From the NCBI RefSeq assembly GCF_027587205.1, contig NZ_JAPDOD010000007.1, forward strand, positions 62,001 to 126,000: a DNA stretch of 64,000 nt, read 5' to 3'. This document shows positions 42,438 to 51,249 of this stretch, one piece after another (the stretch's first letter is position 1; the number at the start of each line of letters is the position of its first letter). A model generated the notes under the pieces. It searched no databases, was not told the origin of the DNA, and saw only the letters and a program-made list of their open reading frames with translations. Origin of the DNA: Solirubrobacter ginsenosidimutans (lineage in GTDB: Bacteria > Actinomycetota > Thermoleophilia > Solirubrobacterales > Solirubrobacteraceae). The translations under genes were made by a program, and so were the position numbers.

Positions 42438-43142
42438 ATGCCCGCGGGATGGCCGGTGTGGGCGATGCGCACCTGCCGTGCGCGACCTAGAGTCGTCGCC
42501 ATCTCCCCAGATCTCACATCAGGCCGTTGGGCGCGGCTGTTCGCCGCGCTCTATGACCCGGTGCTCGCCCTCGGCGAGCTGACCGGGCTGCGCCGGCAGC
42601 GCCGAGCACTCCTCGCCGCCGCGCACGGCCGCGTGGTCGAGCTCGGAGCAGGCACCGGGTTGAACCTGCGCCACTATCCCGACGGGGTCGACGAGCTGCT
42701 GCTGGTCGAGCCGGACCCGGCGATGCGCCGGCAGCTGGCGCGGCGCCTGCGGCGCATGCGACGAGCGGCCGAGATCGTCGACGCTCCCGCTGAGCGGCTG
42801 CCCTTCAGCGACCACTCGGTCGACACCGTCGTGGCGACGCTGGTGCTCTGTACCGTCGACGACCCGCGGTTGGCGCTGCGGGAGATCACGCGCGTTCTGC
42901 GCCCGGGCGGCAAGCTGCTGTTCCTGGAACACGTCCGGGCGCCCACGCCGCGACTCGCCCGCTGGCAGCAACGACTCCACGAGCCGTGGCGGCACTTCGC
43001 CTGCGGCTGTCGCTGCGACCGCGCGACGGTGGAGCTGATCCGCGCCTGCGGCTTCGAGTTCGACGAGCTGGCCGGCGCGGTCTGGCGGGCGATGCCTCCG
43101 ATCGTCCGCCCGCTGGCGATCGGCCACGCGCGCCCGGCCTAG
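42438..43142 (+). CDS. Class I SAM-dependent methyltransferase (UbiE-like)
   Basis: The 234-residue protein starts at ATG 42438; ATG 42465 is possible. The SAM-binding motif is RVVELGAGTGLNLRHY, the acidic loop ending strand 2 is LLLVEPDPAMRRQL, then DAPAERLPFSDHSVDTVVAT and the post-core HVLRPGGKLLF-like block (ITRVLRPGGKLLFLEHVRAP). LHEPWRHFACGCRCDRATVE with a Cys cluster is typical of the Methyltransf_11 group that includes phospholipid N-methyltransferase-like and METTL7-like enzymes. The substrate is unknown, perhaps a lipid or quinone. It lies 12 bases after the hydrolase-LuxR gene and 93 bases before the two-component system. Confidence 0.9.
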   Translation: MPAGWPVWAMRTCRARPRVVAISPDLTSGRWARLFAALYDPVLALGELTGLRRQRRALLAAAHGRVVELGAGTGLNLRHYPDGVDELLLVEPDPAMRRQLARRLRRMRRAAEIVDAPAERLPFSDHSVDTVVATLVLCTVDDPRLALREITRVLRPGGKLLFLEHVRAPTPRLARWQQRLHEPWRHFACGCRCDRATVELIRACGFEFDELAGAVWRAMPPIVRPLAIGHARPA

Positions 43143-43235
43143 AGGGCGTCCATCGGGCTCGTCGGCCGCGCCGGCCCCGGCCCGCATGCGGTTTTCGATA
43201 CGCCGACGATATGCACCAGCGCGTAGCCTCGGAGC

Positions 43236-43931
43236 GTGCGTGTCTTGCTCGTGGAGGACGAACCCCTCATGGCGGAGGCGATCCGCGCTGGCCTCCGTCT
43301 GGAAGCGATCGCGGCAGACATCGCGCTCGACGGCGACGCGGCCTTGGAGCTGCTGAGCGTCAACGCCTACGACATCGCCGTCCTCGACCGGGACATCCCC
43401 GGGCCGTCCGGTGACGAGATCGCCAAGCGCATCGTCGCCTCCGGCAGCGGCATGCCGATCCTCATGCTGACCGCCGCCGACCGGCTCGACGACAAGGCCA
43501 CGGGGTTCGGGCTCGGCGCCGACGATTACCTCACCAAGCCGTTCGAGCTCCGGGAGCTCGTGCTCCGTCTCAGGGCGCTCGATCGCCGGCGCGCCCACAA
43601 CCGGCCACCCGTGCGAGAGATCGCGGGCCTGCGGCTGGATCCGTTCCGACGCGAGGTCTCTCGCGACGGCCGCTACGTCGCGCTGACCCGCAAGCAGTTC
43701 GCCGTGCTCGAAGTGCTCGTCGCTGCCGAAGGCGGCGTCGTCAGCGCTGAAGAGCTCCTCAAACAGGCGTGGGATCAGAACGCCGACCCCTTCACCAACG
43801 CCGTGCGCATCACGGTCTCGGCGCTGCGCAAACGCCTCGGCGAACCCTGGATCATCGCCACCGTCGCCGGGGCGGGGTACCGCATCGACACGGCACCCGG
43901 CGCCGGACGTGAGGGAGGCGACGGTGGATAG
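43236..43931 (+). CDS. OmpR-family response regulator
   Basis: The 231-residue protein starts with GTG 43236. The receiver domain (MRVLLVEDEPLMAEAIRAG) has the acidic pair E7/D8, phospho-acceptor Asp51 in IAVLDRDIPGPSG, and the conserved Lys in DDYLTKPFELREL. The C-terminal winged helix (about 130-220) reads LTRKQFAVLEVLVAAEGGVV, AVRITVSALRKRLGE and VAGAGYRID. Its stop lies 8 bases inside the following histidine kinase gene, so the two are translationally coupled. The regulated genes are not evident from the sequence. Confidence 0.95.
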   Translation: MRVLLVEDEPLMAEAIRAGLRLEAIAADIALDGDAALELLSVNAYDIAVLDRDIPGPSGDEIAKRIVASGSGMPILMLTAADRLDDKATGFGLGADDYLTKPFELRELVLRLRALDRRRAHNRPPVREIAGLRLDPFRREVSRDGRYVALTRKQFAVLEVLVAAEGGVVSAEELLKQAWDQNADPFTNAVRITVSALRKRLGEPWIIATVAGAGYRIDTAPGAGREGGDGG

Positions 43932-45009
43932 AGCCCCGGGGTTGAGCGTTCGCCTCAAGCTCACCCTCAGCTACGCCGGCTTCGTCATGGTCGCCAGCGC
44001 CATGCTGCTCGCCGTCGTGTGGGTGTTCCTCCTGCGCTACGTACCCGACCGCGCGATGGTCTTCGCCCCGGGCCCCTCGATTCCCACCCGCTCCGATCTC
44101 CTGCGCGCCTTCGTTCCGAAGGCGGCCATCATGTTGGTGTTCGTGCTCGTGTTCGGCCTGCTGGGTGGGTGGCTCCTCGCCGGCCAGATGCTGGCGCCGC
44201 TGACCCGCATCACCGACGCCACGCGCATGGCCGCGACCGGATCGCTCGCCCACCGAGTCCGGCTGGAAGGCCGCAGCGATGAGTTCCGCGAGCTCGCCGA
44301 CGCGTTCGACGCGATGCTCGCGCGCCTCGAGGCACACGTCGCCGAACAGCAGCGGTTCGCCGCGAACGCCTCGCACGAGCTGCGCACGCCGCTGGCGATC
44401 ACGCAGACCCTGCTCGACGTGGCCCGCAACGATCAGAGCCGCGGCAACGACGAACTGGTCGACCGCCTGCACTTCGTCAATAGCCGAGCGATCGACCTCA
44501 CCGAGGCGTTGCTCGTGCTCAGCCGCGCCGACCAGCGATCCTTCGTCCGGGAACACGTCGACCTGTCGCTCATCGCCGAAGAAGCCACCGAAACGCTGCT
44601 CCCCATCGCAGAAGAACGCGGCATCAACATCGAGACCTCCGGCGACGTGACCCCCACCGTCGGCTCACCTGCGCTCCTGCAGCAACTGGCGACGAACCTC
44701 GTGCACAACGCGATCGTCCACAACCTGGCCGGCCAGGGCACCGTGTGGGTCACGACCAGCGTGCACGACAAGAGCGTGGTGCTCGCCGTCGAGAACACCG
44801 GCGAGAAGCTCACCCCGCAGTTGGTGTCCACGCTCGCCGAGCCGTTTCAGCGCGGCAGCAAACGCATCCGCACCGACCACGCGGGTGTCGGCCTCGGCCT
44901 GGCGATCGTCAAGAGCATCACCCAGGCACACGACGGAACGCTCACCCTCACCCCTCGGGCCACCGGGGGGCTCTGCGTCACCGTGCAACTGCCCGCCCCG
45001 TCAGGTTGA
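43924..45009 (+). CDS. Sensor histidine kinase
   Basis: The 361-residue protein starts with GTG 43924, selected for the GGGAGG 5 bases upstream and the overlap with the regulator stop; another in-frame GTG is at 43909. Two membrane helices (about 13-38 and 66-88) bracket a very short loop of about 28 residues, so sensing is probably intramembrane. HAMP follows (APLTRITDATRMAATGSLAH). The H-box is FAANASHELRTPLAI with His151. The catalytic domain has N-box NLVHNAIVHN and G-box HAGVGLGLAIVKS. The last base of its stop abuts the stop of the convergent DUF4062-like gene: TGATCA serves as TGA on both strands. Confidence 0.95.
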   Translation: MDRAPGLSVRLKLTLSYAGFVMVASAMLLAVVWVFLLRYVPDRAMVFAPGPSIPTRSDLLRAFVPKAAIMLVFVLVFGLLGGWLLAGQMLAPLTRITDATRMAATGSLAHRVRLEGRSDEFRELADAFDAMLARLEAHVAEQQRFAANASHELRTPLAITQTLLDVARNDQSRGNDELVDRLHFVNSRAIDLTEALLVLSRADQRSFVREHVDLSLIAEEATETLLPIAEERGINIETSGDVTPTVGSPALLQQLATNLVHNAIVHNLAGQGTVWVTTSVHDKSVVLAVENTGEKLTPQLVSTLAEPFQRGSKRIRTDHAGVGLGLAIVKSITQAHDGTLTLTPRATGGLCVTVQLPAPSG

Positions 45010-46242
45010 TCAGAGGAGTGCGAGGAACTCCGGATCGGCCGCGAACGCCGCGAAGTAGCGATGCAGGTTCGCCCTGATCGCACCGATGAACCGCGTTCCG
45101 CGTAGGGACTCGACGAGCTCGAATGTCTCAGCGCGGCGGTCAGTCATGGCGCAAACGCAGGCCAGGTTGTACCGAATGTCGTCGCGCTCGTAGTCCCGAG
45201 TCGCCCACGACCTCGCGACTCGCAGATCCGCCTCGGCTTCCTCGAGCCGTCCGAGTCGCTTGAACATCGCGCCTCGATAGGAATACAAGCGGGCCAGCAA
45301 ATTGGCGTCGAGGTCCTGCGGGCGGAGGGCAATGGCGTCGTTGTAGGAACGCAGCGCCGCTGTGTCGCCTTCGGTTCCGGAGCGCGAGTTGGCGTGCGCC
45401 ACCGCGCGAGAGAACATCGCGTCCCAGTTCGTTGCGTCGACTTGGACGTACCTGTCGAAGTAGTAGGCGGCTTCAGACCACTTCCTGGCCGCCATCAACC
45501 CATGGGCTGCCTCGAGGAGCGCCGCGGCCGGCACGGTGTCGCCGCGTTTGGAGCTGGCCTGGTCGAGGCGCTCGACGCGCTCCAGGAGCGATGAGAGCAG
45601 GTGACGGATCTCGTCTGCGGCGGGCCCGTCGTCCAACGACCGGCTGGCGGTCGCGAGATCCACCAAGCCCAACCCGCTCGCCGACAGTGAACGGTTCAAC
45701 CGCCGGGAATCCGCGACGGCGACCAGGGTCCGCACCTGCTGGAAGAGATGCTCGTGGAGCATGGCTTCGAACGCTTCCTGACTCTCATACTCCCAGCAGA
45801 GGCCGCCTCTGGTGGCGAGCGTTTCCTTGAAGCTGAGCACTGCCTGAAACTGCGCGAGCTCGTCCGGCTGCGGGAAGAACGGAATCCGGCTGAAGTAGAA
45901 CATCAGGAGCGGCACGCCGGCCTGCTCCCACAGCGCGTACGCCCGCTCGAACTCCTCGACCGTCCCGGAGTCCGCCCTGTGAGTCGGCGTGCCGAGTCGC
46001 TTCCACATCACGCCGACGAACACGTCATACGGCTCGATCTCGACGTTGATCACGTCCTGGGCGTCAGCGCCGAACCCGGGCCAGGCATGCGTCTCCCACC
46101 GAACGAGCTCGAGCACGAGGTCCTCGGACCTGCCCAGCGTCCGGTTCAGGCGGTCGACGACGCGTGCCAAGATCTCGCGCTCGGGTGCGACATCGCCGGG
46201 CGACGCCGCGAAGACTTGGATCTTTGTGACGTGCTTGGGCAA
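45010..46242 (-). CDS. DUF4062-like N-terminal domain with TPR repeats
   Basis: The 410-residue protein starts with TTG 46242, with GAGGGGA 4 bases upstream. Residues about 5-165 (KIQVFAASPGDVAPEREILA, PYDVFVGVMWKRLGTPTHRA, GVPLLMFYFSRIPFFP) match the TIR-like DUF4062 pattern found at the N-terminus of NLR/STAND and other conflict proteins. Residues about 235-400 are TPR-like helices (WSEAAYYFDRYVQVDATNWD, YSYRGAMFKRLGRLEEAEAD). The combination of a signalling or nucleotide-handling domain with a protein-binding repeat suggests a defence sensor or effector, but this is inference. The gene is single, convergent with the kinase with zero spacing. Its start is 149 bases from the divergent RTX gene. 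Confidence 0.8.
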   Translation of the reverse strand: MPKHVTKIQVFAASPGDVAPEREILARVVDRLNRTLGRSEDLVLELVRWETHAWPGFGADAQDVINVEIEPYDVFVGVMWKRLGTPTHRADSGTVEEFERAYALWEQAGVPLLMFYFSRIPFFPQPDELAQFQAVLSFKETLATRGGLCWEYESQEAFEAMLHEHLFQQVRTLVAVADSRRLNRSLSASGLGLVDLATASRSLDDGPAADEIRHLLSSLLERVERLDQASSKRGDTVPAAALLEAAHGLMAARKWSEAAYYFDRYVQVDATNWDAMFSRAVAHANSRSGTEGDTAALRSYNDAIALRPQDLDANLLARLYSYRGAMFKRLGRLEEAEADLRVARSWATRDYERDDIRYNLACVCAMTDRRAETFELVESLRGTRFIGAIRANLHRYFAAFAADPEFLALL

Positions 46243-46390
46243 GAAGTCCCCTCGGCGCGAGGCTACTCCACCGCCGTTCGGTTGACCGGCGAGTGATGAA
46301 AGTTCAGGGGTTGTTCCCGATTGTCTGGAGGGGAGCGGCTGCCCTACCGTCGCGGACTCCTCCCCTCGATCACCTGAAAAGGAGACATTG

Positions 46391-49057
46391 ATGTCCCCTT
46401 CCGTACTGCGAGGCGCCGCGTTCGGCGTTGGCCTCGCAGCTGCACTGGCCTTCGCCGCTCCCGCGATGGCCTCCTACTCCGCGAACCTCGACGGAACGAC
46501 GCTCCGGCTCGCCGGTGACGGCGCGTCGGACAAGGTCCTGCTCTTCGCGGACGCGAACACCGTCGTCGCCGATGTCGGCGAGGACGGCACGATCGACTTC
46601 AGCTTCGCGCGATCGGCGGTCACGGCAGTCAACGTGACCGCCGGCGGCGGCGACGACGAGGTGCGCATCCAGGGCCTGCTGGATGGCGTGACCGTCGACG
46701 GCGGCGCCGGCAACGACACCCTGCTCGGCGGCGCCGCCGCGGACACGCTCGCCGGCGGATCCGGCGACGACTTCATCGACGGCAACCAGGGCGCCGACAC
46801 GGTCTCCCTCGGCACCGGCAACGACACCTTCCAGTGGGATCCCGGTGACGGGTCCGACGCCGTCGCCGGTGACAGCGGGACCGACACGCTCAACTTCAAC
46901 GGCTCCAACATCGGCGAGGAGCTGTCGCTCACGGCGAACGGCACGCACGCGCGCTTCCTTCGCAACGTCGCGGCCATCAACATGGACCTGGCGGCGATCG
47001 AGCAGGTCAACGTGCGCACGCTCGGCGGCGCGGACACGATGACCGTCGGCGACCTGGCCGGCACCGGGGTGCGCGGCGTCAACACCGACCTGACCGGGTT
47101 CGACGGCAACGGCGACGCGGCGGCCGATCGCGTGATCGTCAACGGCACCGACGGTCCTGACCGCGCCACGGTCAGCACGGATGGGACGACGGGCATCGTC
47201 AGCGGCCTCTCGGTCGGAGTGCGCGCCACCGGCATGGAGCCGGCGGACACGATGACCGCCGCGCTGCTCGGCGGCGATGACACGGCCACGGCCTCCGCGG
47301 CCGCGACCGGCGCCGACCAGGTTGGCGTGGACGGCGGCGAGGGCACCGACACCGCCACGTACAACGGCACGCCCGACGACGACCAGATCGGCATCGCCCG
47401 CAACGGCACGAACGTCGCGGCGTTCGCCACCGACGCGCCGATCATGAACGTCGCCGCGGTCGAGAGCCTGCTCGTCAAGGGCAACAACGGCAACGACTCG
47501 CTCGTCGGCCAGAACGGCATCGGCACGCTCACGTCGCTTACGGTCGACGGCGGCAACGGTGACGACACCGTGCGCGGCGGCGACGGCGCGGACACGCTCC
47601 AGGGCGGGGCCGGCAATGACCTCGTGGACGGCAACATCGGCGTCGACACGGTCCACGGCGGCTCGGGCAACGACCACCTGCAGTGGGATCCGGGCGACGG
47701 CTCCGACATCGTCGAGGGCGACGGCGGCACCGACACGCTCGACTTCAACGGGTCCAACGCCGGCGAGAAGATCACGCTGGCGGCGAACGGCCCGCGCGTG
47801 ACGGTCTTCCGCAACATCGCCAACATCACGCAGGATGTCGACGGCGTCGAGGCGGCCACGATCCGCGCGCTCGGCTCCGCCGATGACGTCACGGTCGGCG
47901 ACCTCACCGGCACCGACATGCGCAACGTCGCCGTCGACCTCGCCGGGTTCGACGGCAACGGCGACGGCGCGGTCGACCACGTGATCGCCCAGGGCACCGA
48001 CGGGCCCGACCGCGTCACGCTCGGCTCCGAGGGCGCGACGGCGGTCATCTCCGGCCTCAAGCCGGTCGTGCGGGTGACCGGCGCCGAGGCGCAGGACAGC
48101 ACCACGGCGGCGCTGCTCGACGGCGACGACACGATCGTCTCCAGCGCCGTGGCCACCGGCGAGGCGCGCGTCGACGCCGACGGCGGCGCCGGCACGGACA
48201 CCGCGACCTACACCGGCACCGGCGACGACGACCAGATCGGCGTCGCCCGCGACGCCAACAACGTCGTGCGCGCGTTCGCCCCGGGCGCCCCGCTCATGGG
48301 CATCACCGCGGTCGAGGAGCTCGTCGTCAAGGGCGGCGAGGCCAACGACACGATCGCCGCTCAGAACGGCATCGGCGCGCTGACGCACCTCACCGAGGAC
48401 GGCGGCAACGGCGAGGACATCCTGCGCGGCGGCGACGGGGCCGACCTGTTGCTCGGCGGCAACGGCGACGATCTGATCGACGGCAACATCGGTGCCGACA
48501 CCGCCCGCATGGGTGCCGGAAACGATCACTTCCAGTGGGATCCGGGCGATGGCTCGGACGTCGTGGACGGCCAGTCCGGCCTCGACGTGCAGGACTTCAA
48601 CGGCTCCAACATCGGCGAGGAGATCACGGTCTCCGCCGCCGCCGACCGGCACGTCACCGTCACCCGCAACGTCGCCAACATCACGATGGACCTCGCCAAC
48701 GTCGAGGCGTGGTCCGTCCGCGCGCTCGGCGGCGCTGACATCGTCACGATCAACGACCTGTCCGGCACTCCGCTGGACACCGCGACGGTCAACCTCGCCG
48801 GCTTCGACGGCGCCGGCGACGCCGCGGGCGACACCGTGATCCTCAACGGCACCGCCAAGGCCGACCACGTCAACCTCACCCGCGAGGGCGACAAGGTCGT
48901 CGAGTTCGGTCTCCCGACCGAGACGTTCATCACCGGTTCCGAGAAGGCCAACGACGTCCTCCGTCTCAATACGCTCGCCGGCAACGACGACGTGTTCGTG
49001 GCGCCCGATGTCTTCGACCTGCTCAACCCGTTCGTGGACCTCGGCGCCGACTCCTGA
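46391..49057 (+). CDS. Secreted RTX-type (calcium-binding repeat) protein with triplicated unit
   Basis: The 888-residue protein starts at ATG 46391, with AAAAGGAG 6 bases upstream. A signal peptide ends AAPAMAS. Glycine/aspartate-rich nonapeptides (GGAGNDTLLGG, GGDGADTLQGGAGNDLVDGN) are the calcium-binding beta-roll signature. The protein is built from three copies of a roughly 283-residue unit. Each contains the RTX block, the QWDPGDGSD motif and FNGSN, plus a long non-RTX beta domain (VDLAGFDGNGD, NGTDGPDR). The theoretical charge is very acidic. No enzymatic domain is visible, so it is likely a structural or S-layer-like surface protein. The gene is alone, ending at a shared terminator. 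Confidence 0.92.
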   Translation: MSPSVLRGAAFGVGLAAALAFAAPAMASYSANLDGTTLRLAGDGASDKVLLFADANTVVADVGEDGTIDFSFARSAVTAVNVTAGGGDDEVRIQGLLDGVTVDGGAGNDTLLGGAAADTLAGGSGDDFIDGNQGADTVSLGTGNDTFQWDPGDGSDAVAGDSGTDTLNFNGSNIGEELSLTANGTHARFLRNVAAINMDLAAIEQVNVRTLGGADTMTVGDLAGTGVRGVNTDLTGFDGNGDAAADRVIVNGTDGPDRATVSTDGTTGIVSGLSVGVRATGMEPADTMTAALLGGDDTATASAAATGADQVGVDGGEGTDTATYNGTPDDDQIGIARNGTNVAAFATDAPIMNVAAVESLLVKGNNGNDSLVGQNGIGTLTSLTVDGGNGDDTVRGGDGADTLQGGAGNDLVDGNIGVDTVHGGSGNDHLQWDPGDGSDIVEGDGGTDTLDFNGSNAGEKITLAANGPRVTVFRNIANITQDVDGVEAATIRALGSADDVTVGDLTGTDMRNVAVDLAGFDGNGDGAVDHVIAQGTDGPDRVTLGSEGATAVISGLKPVVRVTGAEAQDSTTAALLDGDDTIVSSAVATGEARVDADGGAGTDTATYTGTGDDDQIGVARDANNVVRAFAPGAPLMGITAVEELVVKGGEANDTIAAQNGIGALTHLTEDGGNGEDILRGGDGADLLLGGNGDDLIDGNIGADTARMGAGNDHFQWDPGDGSDVVDGQSGLDVQDFNGSNIGEEITVSAAADRHVTVTRNVANITMDLANVEAWSVRALGGADIVTINDLSGTPLDTATVNLAGFDGAGDAAGDTVILNGTAKADHVNLTREGDKVVEFGLPTETFITGSEKANDVLRLNTLAGNDDVFVAPDVFDLLNPFVDLGADS
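46680..48900 (+). repeat. Three tandem copies of an 849-852 bp coding unit
   Basis: CAGTGGGATCC and its surroundings recur at 46832, 47681 and 48533, giving periods of 849 and 852 bases (283 and 284 codons). The copies have diverged but remain clearly alignable, especially in the RTX block and the FNGSN/NITxD segments. Outer boundaries are approximate. Confidence 0.8.
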
Positions 49058-49069
49058 CGCACGCGAGCT

Positions 49070-49099
49070 GCGGTCTGGCCCCGCTCGGGGTCAGACCGC
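49070..49099. terminator. Bidirectional hairpin terminator overlapping a stop codon
   Basis: Arms at 49070-49082 (GCGGTCTGGCCCC) and 49087-49099 pair over 13 bp with one G-U pair and a 4-base loop. The hairpin follows the RTX gene and contains the stop codon (49091-49093) of the convergent isomerase gene. Confidence 0.8.
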
Positions 49100-50098
49100 G
49101 GCTTCCACGCCCAGCTGTCCCATCGGCGTGAGCTTCGACGGCTCGAAGTCGACGCCGCGGATGAAGCGCAGCGCCTCCTGCGCCCCGCTCTCGCGGTCCA
49201 TCGCCGAGTCCTCCCACTCGATCGACAGCGGGCCTCGGTAGCCGACGCTGCCGAGCGCGCGGATCAACGCCTCGAAGTCGACGTCACCGCGCCCGGCCGA
49301 GACGAAGTCCCAACCGCGGCGCGGATCGCCGAAGTTCAGATGGGAGCCCAGGAGGGAACGGCGCCCGTCCAGGCGTCGCAGGGAGTCCTTGATGTGCACG
49401 TGGGCGATGTACTCGCCGAACTCCTCGACGAACAGCGCCGAGTCCAGAAACTGCGGGACCATGTGGCTGGGGTCGAAGTTGAGCCGGAAGCCCGGCCGGC
49501 GTCCGATGGCGTCGAGCGTGCGCTCGGTCGTGACGAAGTCGTAGGCGATCTCGGTCGGATGGACCTCGAGCGCGAACCGGACGCCCTCCTGCTCGAAGAC
49601 GTCGATGATCGGGCTCCAGCGCTCGGCGAACTGCTCGTACCCGCGTTCGACGACGTCCCAGTCCGGCGGCGGGAACGCGTACAGGCGATGCCAGATCGCG
49701 GAACCGGTGAAGCCGATGACGATGTCGATGCCGAAGGCCGCGGCGGCGCGCGCCGTGTCCTTCATGCGTTCCGTTGCCCGCTCGCGCACGCCTTCGGGAT
49801 CGCCGTCGCCCCAGACCTCCGCGGGCAGCGAGTTGCGGTGCCGCTCGTCGAGCGGGTCGCACACGGCCTGGCCGACGAGATGGGTCGACACGGCGTGGCA
49901 CGCAAGGCCGTGGCGGTCCAGGAGCTCGCGCTTGCGTCTCAGGTAGTCGGGCTCGGCGAGCGCACGGTCGACCTCGAAGTGATCGCCCCAGCACGCGAGT
50001 TCCAGGCCGTCGAATTCCCAGCCCGCGGCCTTCTCGGCCAAGTCCGCGAGCGCAAGGTCCGCCCACTGGCCCGTGAACAGTGTGATGGGACGACGCAT
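49091..50098 (-). CDS. Sugar phosphate isomerase/epimerase family protein
   Basis: The 335-residue protein has the AP-endonuclease-2-type TIM barrel. GGAGG lies 6 bases before ATG 50098. Metal-ligand candidates are the Glu in [16 protein letters not shown], the Asp/His in [15 protein letters not shown], the His pair in [14 protein letters not shown] and the final Glu in [17 protein letters not shown]. The N-terminus [20 protein letters not shown] is typical of IolE/IolH-like and xylose-isomerase-like proteins. It probably isomerises or epimerises a sugar or inositol derivative. No other sugar-catabolism genes are adjacent, so the pathway is unknown. Confidence 0.92.
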   Translation of the reverse strand: MRRPITLFTGQWADLALADLAEKAAGWEFDGLELACWGDHFEVDRALAEPDYLRRKRELLDRHGLACHAVSTHLVGQAVCDPLDERHRNSLPAEVWGDGDPEGVRERATERMKDTARAAAAFGIDIVIGFTGSAIWHRLYAFPPPDWDVVERGYEQFAERWSPIIDVFEQEGVRFALEVHPTEIAYDFVTTERTLDAIGRRPGFRLNFDPSHMVPQFLDSALFVEEFGEYIAHVHIKDSLRRLDGRRSLLGSHLNFGDPRRGWDFVSAGRGDVDFEALIRALGSVGYRGPLSIEWEDSAMDRESGAQEALRFIRGVDFEPSKLTPMGQLGVEAAV

Positions 50099-50279
50099 GC
50101 GATGCCTCCTGAATCGGCACGGCTACCTAGGAATGGCCGGATCTTGACGCAGATCGGCATCACAGCGTCGTCGCTCACTCCATGCCGCCTAGCGGCGCCG
50201 CGCGACTCGTCTCGAGGTGCGCCTGGCGACTCTGCGGGATGCGAACATCATGCCTCCAATCGTTGTGCTTGACCGTGAC

Positions 50280-50822
50280 TCAGGCGGGTTGGTGGCTTGT
50301 CTCGAGCGCGTGGAGGTCCTGCGCCTCTTCGCGCGAGATCAGCCCGATCTCGACCAGGTCGAGCGGGCTGATGAAGCCGTCGCTGATGCGGAAGCCGTTC
50401 GCGCGGGCGATCGCGTCGCGCAACGGGACTGCCCAGTGATGCTCGAGCAGGATCAGCGCCGCGGCGGAGTCGTTGGGGATGTCCTCGAGGACATCCCACG
50501 CTTCGTCGTCGGAGAACACCTCCACCCCGTCGGCCGCCGCCGCGCCACCCGCCTCGGCACCGGCGATCAAGCCCTCCTCGCCTTCGATTCCGAGGCCGAC
50601 GAGCGCACCGACCTTGGTGCCGAGCTCGATCGCCTCGTCCTTCGAGAGGTTGCTCAGATGCACGACCTCGATCTCTCCCTCTGCGCCCTTGTGCACCGCC
50701 AGCGCGTCGATGACGCGCACGGTGTCGCTTTCGCGCAGGCGTTCGAGCTCAGTGATGATCTCGCCATGGAACTCCGGATGGGTGAAACCAAGCACAAGGA
50801 GCTGCACTGGTCCGATGGCCAT
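50280..50822 (-). CDS. DUF6325/DUF1269-type protein
   Basis: The 180-residue protein starts MAIGPVQLLVLGFTHPEFHG at ATG 50822, with AAGGGAG directly upstream. The N-terminal third (ELERLRESDTVRVIDALAVH, then KGAEGEIEVVHLSNL) matches the DUF1269-like family in which a glycine-rich middle (GALVGLGIEGEEGLIAGAEA) would form a membrane-proximal hairpin. An amphipathic C-terminal helix region follows (DSAAALILLEHHWAVPLRDA). The family is widespread in actinobacteria, often in stress-response neighbourhoods, and its function is not known. It is divergent from the small-gene/LuxR-ATPase operon, with a long palindrome between. Confidence 0.8.
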   Translation of the reverse strand: MAIGPVQLLVLGFTHPEFHGEIITELERLRESDTVRVIDALAVHKGAEGEIEVVHLSNLSKDEAIELGTKVGALVGLGIEGEEGLIAGAEAGGAAAADGVEVFSDDEAWDVLEDIPNDSAAALILLEHHWAVPLRDAIARANGFRISDGFISPLDLVEIGLISREEAQDLHALETSHQPA

Positions 50823-50951
50823 CTCTCTCCCTTCAGCCGCTCAGCCACGCCGTCGACGTGACACATCAAGCGCAGCGTGCCAGCGGATCGCGGTCGCGAC
50901 GTCATCCGAACCGGATGAACTCTCGGGCGGGACGGCACGGCGGTCACCGGC

Positions 50952-51038
50952 ACATCTCGGTGAACCCGAGACCCGCACCCTAGGTTTTGGCATTTCGCAG
51001 CAAACCCTAGGGTCCCCGTCTCGGGTCTGCCGAGATGT
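50952..51038. repeat. 87-bp imperfect palindrome (MITE-like or structured RNA)
   Basis: The left arm (50952-50987) begins ACATCTCGG and ends CCCTAGGTTT. The right arm (51002-51038) is its near-perfect inverse, ending CCGAGATGT. The mismatches are two short internal blocks and one extra G, and the loop is 14 bases. It lies between divergent genes at 50822 and 51075, so it is not an ordinary terminator. Possible roles are a non-autonomous transposon remnant or a regulatory hairpin. Confidence 0.75.
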
Positions 51039-51074
51039 ACGCATGGCCGCCGCACGCCATGGTCTGCCCTACCG

Positions 51075-51242
51075 ATGAACCGACCCCTCTCGATCCTCCT
51101 CGAGGTGCGCATCGACGGCACCGCACCGACCGGGCACGCGTCCCTGGAGGGCGGAGACCCGCACACCTTCTCCGGCTGGGTCGGACTCGTCCGGGCCGTC
51201 GAGGAGCTCCTCGACGAGGACCGGGTCAAGAGCACGCCATGA
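51075..51242 (+). CDS. 55-residue conserved-type small protein ahead of LuxR-ATPase gene
   Basis: An ATG at 51075 opens a 55-codon frame with good coding character: MNRPLSILLEVRIDGTAPTG, then HTFSGWVGLVRAVEELLDED. The pattern of an N-terminal beta strand pair followed by F-x-GW-x-x-L and an amphipathic helix resembles tiny actinobacterial proteins of unknown function that I have seen beside regulators. The stop at 51242 is 7 bases before the LuxR-ATPase start, so they are almost certainly one operon. Confidence 0.65.
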   Translation: MNRPLSILLEVRIDGTAPTGHASLEGGDPHTFSGWVGLVRAVEELLDEDRVKSTP

Positions 51243-51249
51243 TCTACCG

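Noticed and set aside
46370..48868. Minus-strand frame of about 830 codons
   Set aside because: Antisense to the RTX-type protein; it mirrors its repeats and has no independent motif or ribosome site.
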